Below are positions 51,692 through 61,089 of a stretch of 64,000 nt of DNA, piece after piece; the first letter of the stretch is position 1; the number at the start of each line of letters is the position of its first letter. The stretch is from Bacillota bacterium (GTDB taxonomy: Bacteria > Bacillota > Clostridia > Saccharofermentanales > Fastidiosipilaceae): contig JAEZWR010000042.1 in NCBI GenBank assembly GCA_023420115.1, positions 1 through 64,000 on the forward strand, given 5' to 3'. The position numbers and the translations under genes were made by a program. The notes below the pieces were generated by a model that saw only the letters and a program-made list of their open reading frames with translations, ran no database searches and was not told the origin of the DNA.

Positions 51692-51921
51692 GCTTCTTTT
51701 GTCTCGCTGTCATAGAAACAAGGTAGACCTGCAGTTGCTGTCCCACGAATTGAATTGAAACTTTCATTGCAATCTCTTAGACTGATAAATTTTTTAAGAT
51801 TCATTAAGTCTGATACATCGAGTAGTTCATATTCAAATTTGTCGATATTATCAGACTTAAGTCTCTGTACAGTCTCCACACAGTCAGGGCAGTCCATATG
51901 AACAAAAATTTTATATCTCAT
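51643..51921 (-). CDS. Glutaredoxin/thioredoxin-like protein with CPDC motif
   Basis: This 92-residue protein has a compact thioredoxin fold: YKIFVHMDCPDCVETVQRL carries the CxxC redox pair near residue 10. A glutaredoxin-like cis-Pro region follows near residue 60 (TATAGLPCFYDSETKEAY), with an extra Cys next to the cis-Pro. The CPDC motif and size fit small anaerobe glutaredoxin-like proteins that reduce disulfides or handle metals. GGAGG before ATG 51921 fixes the start; the upstream five codons are excluded. Its 3' end overlaps the flavin reductase gene by 49 bases in convergent orientation. Redox pairing with that neighbour is possible but unproven. Confidence 0.85.
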   Translation of the reverse strand: MRYKIFVHMDCPDCVETVQRLKSDNIDKFEYELLDVSDLMNLKKFISLRDCNESFNSIRGTATAGLPCFYDSETKEAYLDLDDFLTCLNLEL

Positions 51922-52146
51922 TCTAACCTCCTCCAATAGACATGATCATCTTTGATATCTAGGGTTCAAGTAAATTTTGTCCTAAATTACCAGCATAGAA
52001 TATCGTTATTCACAATATTTATTTTCACAAAATTCTATATATTATTATTTGTATTTATATTTCTTGTCTGTTAACGAACGTATAAAACATACGAATTTCA
52101 CAATTCTTGCGATGATAGAAACTCCCTCACCCCAAGCTCCTCTAAG

Positions 52147-52896
52147 TCATTGAGCTACTTTTTTCAAAAAAGCCTCCCTGGCAAGCTTCTCAGCCTTGTT
52201 CAAAATATAAGGCAATTTAATTTGTTCTTGATATCTCGCCTCTATTGCCTTTTCTAACAAATAATCAGTCAAGGCAGGATTTTTAGGAAGAAGACTTCCA
52301 TGCGAGTACGTCGCAAATACATTTTTATATATACAACCCTCATACAGACGTTCGTCATTATTTCCATACCCTTTTAGCACCTTTGCCATAGGTACAGCAG
52401 AAGCATCAAGGTAAGTTCTCCCACTATGATTCTCGAATCCATAAATATACTTTGACTCGTCAGACTTATTATCTAAAAAATCAGCTTCGTATATTGTATT
52501 TCCAATTAAACGTTCTTTGCCAGCTCTAGTCTCGACATTCAAGACCTCCAAACCTGGAATCTCCACTCCATCGGCAGTTATAAATCGTTTTCCCATAAGC
52601 TGATATCCGCCACATATTCCCAGAACTAGCCTATTATCTTCTATTGCCCCCATAAAATCATCACGTCTTGCCATGAAGTCCTTTATTAGAACAGTTTGTT
52701 CACTATCCTGCCCTCCGCCTATAAAAAAAATATCATAAGTATTTAAGCTAACCTTTTCTCCCAAAAGCAAACTGTGGTATGTAAGTTCAATATCATGCAA
52801 AGAAGCTCTATTCATTAGAGCTAGTATATTGCCGAAATCACCATACAAATTAAGCAAATCCGGATAAAAATGACAAAGTTTAAGTGAATATCTCAT
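52147..52896 (-). CDS. gatD: Lipid II glutaminyl synthase, glutaminase subunit
   Basis: This 249-residue protein is a CobB/CobQ-like class I glutamine amidotransferase. The nucleophile Cys is in VLGICGGYQLMG near residue 95, and the catalytic His in FATYSHGSLLPKNP near residue 195. The N-terminal CHFYPDLLNLYGDFGN is diagnostic for GatD, and FENHSGRTYL is family typical. It frees ammonia from glutamine and feeds MurT to amidate D-iso-glutamate of lipid II. AGGAG before ATG 52896 fixes the start. It begins four bases after the murT stop, so the two are translationally coupled and form the MurT/GatD complex. Confidence 0.95.
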   Translation of the reverse strand: MRYSLKLCHFYPDLLNLYGDFGNILALMNRASLHDIELTYHSLLLGEKVSLNTYDIFFIGGGQDSEQTVLIKDFMARRDDFMGAIEDNRLVLGICGGYQLMGKRFITADGVEIPGLEVLNVETRAGKERLIGNTIYEADFLDNKSDESKYIYGFENHSGRTYLDASAVPMAKVLKGYGNNDERLYEGCIYKNVFATYSHGSLLPKNPALTDYLLEKAIEARYQEQIKLPYILNKAEKLAREAFLKKVAQ

Positions 52897-52900
52897 ACAA

Positions 52901-54466
52901 TCACTCCTTAACCCATTTACTAGACAAGCCAAGTGCTTCGGTAAGTTCTCTTCTAAGTCTTAACAGCGAAGTGTAGTTGGGTAAAATATATAAACAAGTA
53001 TTCTCGGGGATTCTATCTATAAGATTGATACAAGAACTACAGGCATACTCTTCAGCACAAATATTGTCGTCCGTTATCTCCAAGCCCCAATATGATAATC
53101 TTAATGCTAAATCCTCATATCTAGCACCTGAAATTAGTACATATTTCGTTTCCGGAACCTTTATAGTTTCGAAAGGTATATCCCATATCCAAGAAACATC
53201 CTCTCCATCAGGTGGATTATCATTAAGGAGAAAAGCTATGCCACCTAAGTCAGTAGCACTAGCTATAAGCTGTAATGCTTGACTATACCCAGTGGGATTT
53301 TTTACTAAGATAAAACATATCTCTTTTCCATTATTTAGCCTAATTCTCTCTTGTCTTCCGAAACGAGCCTCCATCCCCTTACATGCTTCGAGCATCTTAC
53401 TAATAGTATTGTCCGTCGACAAATCTGCGGCCGCCACAGCTGCGGCTAAATTATATGCATTATATAGTCCATCAAGTGGGGCCTTTACTGCGCAATGCTC
53501 AGCAATATTTTTATTTCTTCTATATATAGTGCTTAGTTTACCTGACTCAATTAACTCTTGAGTCCTTCTAATGGAAAAAACTCCATCTCGTTCGTATGAA
53601 AAAGCGTAATCAATACTCGCTCTTCGATAGGAACATTTATTGCAAATAAAATTTCCAAGCTGCGCTACACTTTTAGCAGCATAAGACAATTTATGCCCAC
53701 AATTAGGGCAAATTGCCACATCTATACTTGCCATAAGTGCAGCTGCAGAAGAACTATCAAAATTTTCATTACTACTTGAACAATCTTTTGAATTTTCAAT
53801 ACTATTAGATACTAATTCATCATAACAACCTGGGTAATCCAAATTCGCTATAACTTCTCCATTAATCTGTCCAGACAATCTAAAGTCTTTGCCAAAATAA
53901 AAAACTTTATCTCTATCATGCCCGCTATCTTTAGCCAAATATGAAACTTTAGGATCATCAGCACAAAGTAAAAGTCTAGTGTTAGGTATTTTTTTTAGCC
54001 CCGAAAGAATAAAATTGTAAACAGCGTCAAGTTCACCATATCGGTCTAGCTGATCTCTAAATAAGTTTGTAACAAGAACAACATAAGGAGCAAGAGAAAA
54101 AGCGACTTTGGCAAAACAAGCTTCATCAACTTCTAGAACAAAGACTGATTTCTTTCTCCCAACAAGAAGACTTGTGCATAAACCTGAACTGAGATTGGCT
54201 CCTGAACCATTAATATAGCAATCTTCCCCCGATAATTTCAAAAAATCATAAATGAACATAGCTGTTGTTGTCTTACCATTTGTTCCTGTAACAGCAATAA
54301 TCTTTTTATTATTAGCTAACTTAGCCAAAATATTAGGATCTACCTTCTGCATGAGATAACCTGGTAAACTACTTGCCTGTCTTTTTAATAGTCTCAAACC
54401 GGATAGACAAACTAGTCCCACTAAAATAGATAAATGCATTCTTAACCTGTCAAAAATTTTAATCAT
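52901..54466 (-). CDS. murT: Lipid II isoglutaminyl synthase, Mur-ligase subunit
   Basis: This 521-residue protein has the MurT plan: a membrane-proximal N-terminus with one hydrophobic stretch (LSILVGLVCLSGLRLL), a Mur-ligase central domain with the ATP loop AVTGTNGKTTTAMF near residue 60, a zinc ribbon (CPNCGHKLSY and ICNKCSYRR) inserted near residue 255, and a C-terminal DUF1727 domain (VKNPTGYSQALQLI, DGEDVSWIWDI). Together with GatD it amidates the second stem residue of peptidoglycan, essential in many Gram-positives. The stop is four bases before gatD. The ATG at 54466 has AAGGGTG upstream. This confirms a Gram-positive wall. Confidence 0.95.
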   Translation of the reverse strand: MIKIFDRLRMHLSILVGLVCLSGLRLLKRQASSLPGYLMQKVDPNILAKLANNKKIIAVTGTNGKTTTAMFIYDFLKLSGEDCYINGSGANLSSGLCTSLLVGRKKSVFVLEVDEACFAKVAFSLAPYVVLVTNLFRDQLDRYGELDAVYNFILSGLKKIPNTRLLLCADDPKVSYLAKDSGHDRDKVFYFGKDFRLSGQINGEVIANLDYPGCYDELVSNSIENSKDCSSSNENFDSSSAAALMASIDVAICPNCGHKLSYAAKSVAQLGNFICNKCSYRRASIDYAFSYERDGVFSIRRTQELIESGKLSTIYRRNKNIAEHCAVKAPLDGLYNAYNLAAAVAAADLSTDNTISKMLEACKGMEARFGRQERIRLNNGKEICFILVKNPTGYSQALQLIASATDLGGIAFLLNDNPPDGEDVSWIWDIPFETIKVPETKYVLISGARYEDLALRLSYWGLEITDDNICAEEYACSSCINLIDRIPENTCLYILPNYTSLLRLRRELTEALGLSSKWVKE

Positions 54467-54695
54467 CTCACACCCTTAGTTAACGATATTATGTAATTCT
54501 TCTCTAACTCTAAAAATAAGATAGCACAAAATATTCTCTCACAACTTGTGAAATACAAATATATGGGAAACAATTGAATCACTTTGTTTATAATTTTCAA
54601 ACAAAGTTATAGGCAGTTATTATGATGAATGAGATTCAACACAAATTAACTTCTATGAAACAATTTACCAAACAAAATCCAAACTCTTAAAAGTA

Positions 54696-56405
54696 CTAAT
54701 CTATCTTTAGATAATTTTTTCTTTTCTTCCTTGCCAAATATAAAATGCTAAATGCCCAAAGTAGCACAAACACAGCAGCGGTTCCAAGCGTATATCTTAG
54801 TAAGATATATTTACCAGCTCGCATCAAACTTGTGAATATAAAATTGGAGGAAAATGAAAATCTTAAGTAAAAATCAGTTGGCAAAATATAGAGAATTAAA
54901 AGAAAGATAAATGTGTAAAGAACACTATCTGTCAAATAGTTAAGGTATTTATTCTTAGGTCTAACAATTACAAATAAAAGTATGGCTAAAATCAAATCAA
55001 CAAAGATGCAAGCTAAAAAGACAAAGTCTTTGTGTTCATTTAATATCTTCGATAGACGGACAAACTTAACAGATTCATTAAGTGACAAACCATTTTTCCA
55101 ATCAGGCCCATAAATATTATTTATTGTATACTGCTGTAAGAGCCAAGATAAGTCTCCGCTAGATATATCAACCTGAAGAGCCGAAGCAAAAATATCTAAT
55201 TTATCCAAGAAATGTGCCTCAAGTAAATTAACACCCTGCTCAGAAACTACATTGGTATCGCTTAGAACATCTTGAATCATCAATCTACTAAATTCGGAGA
55301 TATAAGGTCTAAGACCGGCAAGCTCCAGGGCATCAAAATAGGTCCTGTCCCCACCATTAATATTGAAACGAAGATAGGAAGGAACTAAGTAATAAATATA
55401 TTCCTTTAGATTCTGATATTCTCCAGCCTCATATATCTCATATCTATCAAAATCCATAGAGTTAGCAATTGCCCTGCCACCTTGATAAGATGTCATATTT
55501 ATAAATATAGCTATAAGCAAAGTAATCAAGACAGTAAATGATAAAATTATACAAATCAGCCTATTTAAAAATTTCTGTCCTCTACTCAATTCTCGGTTAA
55601 CTGAAGACATAGCTGTTTCATGTATAGCTCTTAATCTATCAGTATACACATAATCTCTATCTACGAAATTATCGGCATTAGATCTCTTCTTTTTGCTCTT
55701 TCGTTCTTTTCTCAGACGATTAAGCTCTTCAAGTCTGCGTTGTTCAGCATAATCTGCTCTAACCCGCGCAGCCATAACCTCCTTTTGTTCAGGAGAAAAA
55801 TATGGATTCTCCTCTATAGCTATCAATTGTTGAAGCTCTTCATCATGTGGCTGGTAAGCCGCTCCACCTATGGTATATTCTTCAATATCATCACTACTTA
55901 AATCATCAAAAGAATAATCCCGTCTACCTCTATTCTGTAAAAATTCTTCATCTACAAACTCTTTTTTAACAAGATCTATATCCAAATCTGACGAATCAAA
56001 TGTAGCTCCACTATTATTCACTATCCCATTATTATCATGTGCAGTACTAAGAAGCACGCCATTATCATTTGGCTCATTAAATTTAGAATTTATAATTTTT
56101 CTCCCGGCAGAATAATGGAAACTATTCAAACCATTATCACTAACATCATTGCCAATATTTATACCGTGAGAATTTCTGCTGTCTTTTGTATTTCTCATAT
56201 TTTTAGAATTTTTCTCTGATGAAAAATCCTTTTCTGAATTTCTTATATTAGGCTCAGATAACTTAGGTTGCGATTTATCAGAAGAATTTTGTGGCCTCAT
56301 ATAAATAGAGCCACTATCTTTAGGTAAATGAAATTTATCCTCAGCTAACGGCATAGAATTAAACTCATCTTTAGTTAAATCTCGCTTGTCGTTATTCCTA
56401 CTCAT
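54696..56405 (-). CDS. Membrane protein with long disordered N-terminus, unknown
   Basis: This 569-residue protein is not recognised. Residues 1-200 are disordered and rich in Asn, Asp and Ser (KNMRNTKDSRNSHG). Residues about 200-260 are a charged helix (EELNRLRKERKSKKKRSN). A membrane helix follows near 285-310, then an extracytoplasmic domain of about 150 residues (GGDRTYFDALELAGLRPY), then three more helices near 460-483, 487-508 and 535-557, ending in a basic tail. The architecture suggests a sensor or envelope protein with a large cytoplasmic tail. No ribosome binding site of high quality is seen. It stands between murT and nadE as a single gene. No function is assigned. Confidence 0.55.
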   Translation of the reverse strand: MSRNNDKRDLTKDEFNSMPLAEDKFHLPKDSGSIYMRPQNSSDKSQPKLSEPNIRNSEKDFSSEKNSKNMRNTKDSRNSHGINIGNDVSDNGLNSFHYSAGRKIINSKFNEPNDNGVLLSTAHDNNGIVNNSGATFDSSDLDIDLVKKEFVDEEFLQNRGRRDYSFDDLSSDDIEEYTIGGAAYQPHDEELQQLIAIEENPYFSPEQKEVMAARVRADYAEQRRLEELNRLRKERKSKKKRSNADNFVDRDYVYTDRLRAIHETAMSSVNRELSRGQKFLNRLICIILSFTVLITLLIAIFINMTSYQGGRAIANSMDFDRYEIYEAGEYQNLKEYIYYLVPSYLRFNINGGDRTYFDALELAGLRPYISEFSRLMIQDVLSDTNVVSEQGVNLLEAHFLDKLDIFASALQVDISSGDLSWLLQQYTINNIYGPDWKNGLSLNESVKFVRLSKILNEHKDFVFLACIFVDLILAILLFVIVRPKNKYLNYLTDSVLYTFIFLLILYILPTDFYLRFSFSSNFIFTSLMRAGKYILLRYTLGTAAVFVLLWAFSILYLARKKRKNYLKID

Positions 56406-56739
56406 CCAAACAATATAACTTTCTTATCTATAATTAATTAGTATATAAAAGGCTATACTATGTTATATAACTCAAAAGCTCTGCATATGTGCAGATAAAT
56501 TCCAAGTTTGTCGACATAATTTTACAATACAGGGTTTAATCTTTCCAATAAAGTTTATTATCTACTCCATTTTTTCTCCAATTAGAAGAAATTATTAGCA
56601 AATAATTTAAACTGACAGATATCAAAAAATTGTTTTTGCTCATATAATTCCATAGTTAAATCATTTGACTATAATTTAACTTAATAGGATAAGATAACTA
56701 TTAACAATCTAATTTTAGATAGGATTAATTTATATCAGT
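56406..56739. other. AT-rich divergent intergenic region
   Basis: About 330 bases between the unknown membrane protein and nadE, both reading away from it. It must hold two promoters. I see no ORF or hairpin worth naming. Confidence 0.4.
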
Positions 56740-58896
56740 ATGAAAAAGTCTCTTAATAAAAATATTTATTTTAATACGGTTCAGATCAGTCCTGAATTCA
56801 AACTGGGAGAGCCACTTTTTAACTCTAAAAAAATAATCGAAGTTCTTGATGAACTACCCAGCACATATGGTATAGTGCAATTTCCACCTATGTCACTAAG
56901 TGGTATCTCCTGTGCCTCATATTTTTTTAGTGAAGAGCTCCAAAATAATATCAAGCTAGCCCTATCAAATATTATTAAGCAGAGCATTAAATACGATTTC
57001 ATTTTCAATTGTGGCTTCCCATTACTCAGTACAGTTGGCCCCATTGCTCTTGAAATGCTTATTTTCAAAGGGAATATTCTTGCGATAAATAATTATAAAA
57101 ATTTTCGCAGTACCAAGGGAGCTGAATTACGAGCTTTTTTCGAAGCAACTAATCTTAAGCTATCATATCCCGCCTATAGTAGTAGTCTAGTTTCACTTTT
57201 GGAAGATATTTTTTCTATCTCGGACTTTAAAGATTATGCTTGTATCTGTGATAACAAGAAAATCGACGAAAGTCAGTCAGCACTTAATAATCACCTTGTA
57301 TTTTCAGAAGCAAATGATGACAGCACTTGTATTTTGAAATTTTCAGACAAGCTCTTCAAAATAAAATTAGCAACTGATTTAGATGAGCATCAGTCAACTC
57401 CAAATAATATCCCTTGTTTGACTATTTATTCACTTCCTTATGAATCTTATCCCAGTAACAAAAATATAATAGAGGCTAAGCTTAATTATGATATTCAAAA
57501 TGGACAAGATATATCCATGGCTATGACATCGGCACGTTTTGAATCTAGTTCTGATTATTCATACCGCGGAGCTGCTTTTTTTGCCTGTGATGGAAAAGTT
57601 AGATCTGATAATGAAAGTCTCGGAAAAAATCTTTCTAACGGTATCAATCATAATATTTTCTTCTCAAACACTTTTGTACCGCAAATTCTACACGACAATT
57701 ATTATAAGAAACAGGTCTTTAATTATTCTCAAGATGCACCTAGTCCACTTTATTCTCAAGCTAGTTCTGAGCTTGTCTTAAGTCTTTCCGCAGAGCCTGT
57801 GGCTTACCATTTTAATCCACTGCCTTTTCTACCTGAAAATGTAGAAACAAGGACTTATTTTCTTTCAGAATATATAGAAAATAATATTTCCTCTATTTCA
57901 AGAAGACTTGAGAGCCTTTCTTTTCCTAAAATCGTCATTGGATTGAGTGGCGGTCTAGACTCAACAGTTGCACTTTTAAGCTCCGCACTTTGTCTGATGC
58001 GCAATAATCTTGATTTTAGTAAACTTCTCGCAGTCAGAATGCCTGGATTTGGCTCCAGTGCCGAAACAAAAGACAACAGTGCCAATCTCGTTATGTCTTT
58101 GGGCTGTGAAGATAGACAAATTTCCATAGTGGATTCTGTCAATAAACACTTCCACGATATCGGTCAAGCTGAAGGTCTTTACGATATAACATTTGAAAAT
58201 GCACAGGCCCGTGAGAGAACTCAGATTCTGATGGATATTGCCAATATGGACAGTGGCATAGTTTTTGGCACGGGTGATTTAAGTGAAATCGCTCTAGGTT
58301 GGTGCACATATAATGGTGACCATATGTCCATGTATGCTATAAATGGCTCAATACCAAAGACTATGATGCCAGAGTATCTAAGTGTACTACTTAGTAAGAT
58401 CAAAGAATGCATGAATAAAAATTCCGAAAATACACTCTATAAAATTAAGTTCGAGCAGCTTGTAAATGCTGTAAACTCTGTTATCTCAGTACCAATCTCT
58501 CCAGAGCTTCTACCTCTAAATGAAGATAAAAATAAGAATCAAAAGACTGAAAATTCAGTCGGACCTTATCTTCTACACGATTTCTTCATTTATCATAAGT
58601 TATCTTCAGGAGCTTCATACGATAGTATTTATCAATATGCCTGCGAGGCTTTTGACCCCAAAAATATCGAAGCTTATTTGAATAGAAATAAAGTTGATTC
58701 TACTTCTATTTCTGTCTCTACACCACGCTCTTTCTCACCTGAAGAAATTGAGACTTATCTCACTATATTTAAAAAGAGATTTAGACAGAACCAGTTCAAA
58801 CGTTCGGTTGCTGCCGAGGCAGCAGCAGCAACTGAATTTAGCCTATCTCCGAGACAAGCATATATTTATCCTGGAGATATGGGCGCAGATCTTTAA
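56740..58896 (+). CDS. nadE: NAD+ synthetase with degenerate N-terminal glutaminase-like domain
   Basis: This 718-residue protein has the two-domain plan of glutamine-dependent NAD synthetases. The C-terminal synthetase domain (from about residue 385) is intact: VIGLSGGLDSTVAL is the ATP-pyrophosphatase P-loop near 402, followed by RMPGFGSSAETKDNS and GTGDLSEIALGWCTYNGD. The N-terminal nitrilase-like domain (about 1-330) looks inactive: the usual FPELSLTG with catalytic Glu reads FPPMSLSG near residue 49, and the nucleophile motif, usually VEICEDLW, reads IKLATDLDEH near 208 with no Cys. The Lys region (AINNYKNF near 110) is ambiguous. It may use free ammonia directly. It is monocistronic and ends at a long hairpin shared with the V-ATPase operon. 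Confidence 0.9.
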   Translation: MKKSLNKNIYFNTVQISPEFKLGEPLFNSKKIIEVLDELPSTYGIVQFPPMSLSGISCASYFFSEELQNNIKLALSNIIKQSIKYDFIFNCGFPLLSTVGPIALEMLIFKGNILAINNYKNFRSTKGAELRAFFEATNLKLSYPAYSSSLVSLLEDIFSISDFKDYACICDNKKIDESQSALNNHLVFSEANDDSTCILKFSDKLFKIKLATDLDEHQSTPNNIPCLTIYSLPYESYPSNKNIIEAKLNYDIQNGQDISMAMTSARFESSSDYSYRGAAFFACDGKVRSDNESLGKNLSNGINHNIFFSNTFVPQILHDNYYKKQVFNYSQDAPSPLYSQASSELVLSLSAEPVAYHFNPLPFLPENVETRTYFLSEYIENNISSISRRLESLSFPKIVIGLSGGLDSTVALLSSALCLMRNNLDFSKLLAVRMPGFGSSAETKDNSANLVMSLGCEDRQISIVDSVNKHFHDIGQAEGLYDITFENAQARERTQILMDIANMDSGIVFGTGDLSEIALGWCTYNGDHMSMYAINGSIPKTMMPEYLSVLLSKIKECMNKNSENTLYKIKFEQLVNAVNSVISVPISPELLPLNEDKNKNQKTENSVGPYLLHDFFIYHKLSSGASYDSIYQYACEAFDPKNIEAYLNRNKVDSTSISVSTPRSFSPEEIETYLTIFKKRFRQNQFKRSVAAEAAAATEFSLSPRQAYIYPGDMGADL

Positions 58897-58922
58897 TGTA
58901 TATTTAAATCATTGAATAGGAA

Positions 58923-58974
58923 ACCCCCTTTACTTCTTTGTACAGAAAAGGACGTACATATCAGTAAAGGGGGT
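58923..58974. terminator. Long two-way hairpin between nadE and the V-ATPase operon
   Basis: ACCCCCTTTACT (58923-58934) pairs perfectly with AGTAAAGGGGGT (58963-58974), with inner TGTAC/GTACA pairing. It separates two convergent genes and probably ends both transcripts, although the T-runs are short. Confidence 0.7.
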
Positions 58975-59017
58975 ACATATAAAAATCTCCAGTGTGCTTT
59001 TGCCTACCAAGCTAGAC

Positions 59018-59686
59018 TCAATCTTTGTGCTTTCTATTCCTTTGAATCTGCTCTTCAACTATCATGTCTTTGACTTTCATAAGTCGAGTTAGGTTATCTC
59101 TCTCATTTTCATCCATTTTCATTGCAATCTGTTTAATCTGCCTGCGCAACTTAGGAATCATAACATGCTCTAAACTATTGACTCTTCGTCTAGTCTTTTC
59201 TATCTCATTTGCCATCAATTGAAGTTCTTTTTCTTTTTCGGCTAATTCAATCATAGCAGGAAGAGACTCCCTGAGGGCTTCTTGAGCCAAGTCGAGCTCT
59301 GCCGCTGTTGAAGAAAGACCGTAGGGAAATCTGCCACCAGATGTAGCAAGATCCCCGCTAACAACTGAAAAACTAGGAAATTCAACTGCCATAACAGATT
59401 TCTTCTTTACTGAAAATTCAAGCTTTTCTGACGATAGCTGCATCGCCTCATCAAGCATCTCATTTTGCATAACTGCCCTAGCCATACTCATAGCCAATGA
59501 TGCATCTGCAAGAAGTGCATCAACTTTTTTTCTCAATTCTAGCGTACCTTCTACCATCGCCAAAAATTCCTTCATCAGTCCGTCACGCTTATCCTTAAGC
59601 ATGCTGTGACCTCTGGAGGCAGTCTTAAGTTCTTTCTTAAGACGCATCAGTGACATTCTATTAGGACTAACTCTATCACTTGCCAT
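59018..59686 (-). CDS. atpD: V-type ATPase subunit D
   Basis: This 222-residue protein is the central-stalk coiled-coil subunit. It has a long N-terminal helix (SLMRLKKELKTASRGHSMLK, then DKRDGLMKEF) and a matching C-terminal helix with the ENERDNLTRLMKVKDMI end typical of D subunits. The middle forms a small globular part. It turns with subunit F and couples hydrolysis in the A3B3 head to the membrane ring. It is the last gene of the operon here, 38 bases after atpB, and no subunit G gene follows. Confidence 0.93.
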   Translation of the reverse strand: MASDRVSPNRMSLMRLKKELKTASRGHSMLKDKRDGLMKEFLAMVEGTLELRKKVDALLADASLAMSMARAVMQNEMLDEAMQLSSEKLEFSVKKKSVMAVEFPSFSVVSGDLATSGGRFPYGLSSTAAELDLAQEALRESLPAMIELAEKEKELQLMANEIEKTRRRVNSLEHVMIPKLRRQIKQIAMKMDENERDNLTRLMKVKDMIVEEQIQRNRKHKD

Positions 59687-59723
59687 TTCTTCTATCCTTA
59701 TTCAATATTAATACTATAAATTA

Positions 59724-61088
59724 TTAATAGTATTTCTCTATCCATTCTTCACGGATACGTCTAAGTTCAGATTTCGGAAGTATGCGAAGTAATTTCCAAC
59801 CGATTTCCATTGTTTCTTCAATGCTGCGATCTGTTATAAATCCTTGCGAAACATACTCTTTCTCAAAGGCTGTAGAAAATTTCGAGTACAATTTGTCTGT
59901 GTCACTAAGTGCAGATTCACCGAGAATCACCTCTAATTCTCTAGCATCCTTACCCCTAGAATATGCAGCAAACAACTGGTTCATTACAGCAGCATGATCC
60001 GCTCTTGTCTTCCCTTCTCCGATACCTTTATCTTTAAGACGCGAAAGCGAAGGCAAAACATCAATAGGGGGTCTAATACCACTATTATAAAGACTTCTAT
60101 CCAAAATAATCTGTCCTTCCGTAATATATCCAGTAAGGTCAGGGATCGGATGGGTCTTGTCATCATCGGGCATGGTTAAGATAGGCATCATTGTTATAGA
60201 GCCTTTTTTACCCTTTTGACGACCTGCACGCTCATAAAGTCCGGCGAGGTCAGTATACAAATATCCAGGATAACCACGTCTACCAGGAACTTCTTTTCTT
60301 GCAGCAGATACCTCACGAAGTGCTTCGGCATAGTATGTCATATCTGTCATTATAACTAGAACTTGCATATCTAAGTCAAAGGCTAAATATTCTGCACAGG
60401 TTAAAGCCATTCTTGGAGTGGCTATTCTCTCTATAGCAGGTTCATCAGCTAAATTCAAAAACATGACCGTTCTATCAATAGCGCCAGTCTTACGGAAATC
60501 CGTCATAAAGAAATCAGCTTCTTCAAATGTTATACCCATTGCAGCAAAGACAACGGCGAACTGCTCATTGTGACCCAAAACCTTCGCCTGTCTTGCGATC
60601 TGAGCTGCTAGCTGTGAGTGAGGCATACCCGAACCAGAAAAAATAGGTAATTTCTGTCCGCGAACTAAGGTGTTGAGTCCATCTATAGCAGATATACCCG
60701 TCTGAATAAACTCATTGGGATAATCTCTTGCTGCTGGATTCATAGCAGAACCATTGATATTAAGTCTTTTCTCGGGAATTATTTGCGGGGCACCATCTAT
60801 CGGTCTTCCAGTACCATTAAAAATACGTCCGAGCATATCTTTTGAAACAGCTAATTCTTGACCATGTCCCAAGAAACGGACTTCACTTTCATCGATATTA
60901 ATTCCAATTGCATTTTCAAACAACTGTACAAGCGCATTATTTCCGTCTATTTCAAGAACTTTACAACGGCGAATCTCACCAGATGGAAGAACTATCTCTC
61001 CTAACTCGTCGTATTTAACATTTTCTACATCACGCACGAGCATCAAAGGACCTGCGACTTCTTCTATTGTACGATAGGCCTTAGGCAT
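59724..61088 (-). CDS. atpB: V-type ATPase subunit B
   Basis: This 454-residue subunit is the non-catalytic half of the A3B3 head. It has the B-subunit sequence [20 protein letters not shown] in place of a true P-loop, [17 protein letters not shown] near residue 90, [17 protein letters not shown] near 285 and the ARG finger region [16 protein letters not shown] near 355. AGGAGG just before ATG 61088 fixes the start; a more upstream ATG inside atpA is excluded. It begins one base after the atpA stop, so translation is coupled. All expected blocks are intact. Confidence 0.96.
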   Translation of the reverse strand: MPKAYRTIEEVAGPLMLVRDVENVKYDELGEIVLPSGEIRRCKVLEIDGNNALVQLFENAIGINIDESEVRFLGHGQELAVSKDMLGRIFNGTGRPIDGAPQIIPEKRLNINGSAMNPAARDYPNEFIQTGISAIDGLNTLVRGQKLPIFSGSGMPHSQLAAQIARQAKVLGHNEQFAVVFAAMGITFEEADFFMTDFRKTGAIDRTVMFLNLADEPAIERIATPRMALTCAEYLAFDLDMQVLVIMTDMTYYAEALREVSAARKEVPGRRGYPGYLYTDLAGLYERAGRQKGKKGSITMMPILTMPDDDKTHPIPDLTGYITEGQIILDRSLYNSGIRPPIDVLPSLSRLKDKGIGEGKTRADHAAVMNQLFAAYSRGKDARELEVILGESALSDTDKLYSKFSTAFEKEYVSQGFITDRSIEETMEIGWKLLRILPKSELRRIREEWIEKYY

Positions 61089-61089
61089 A

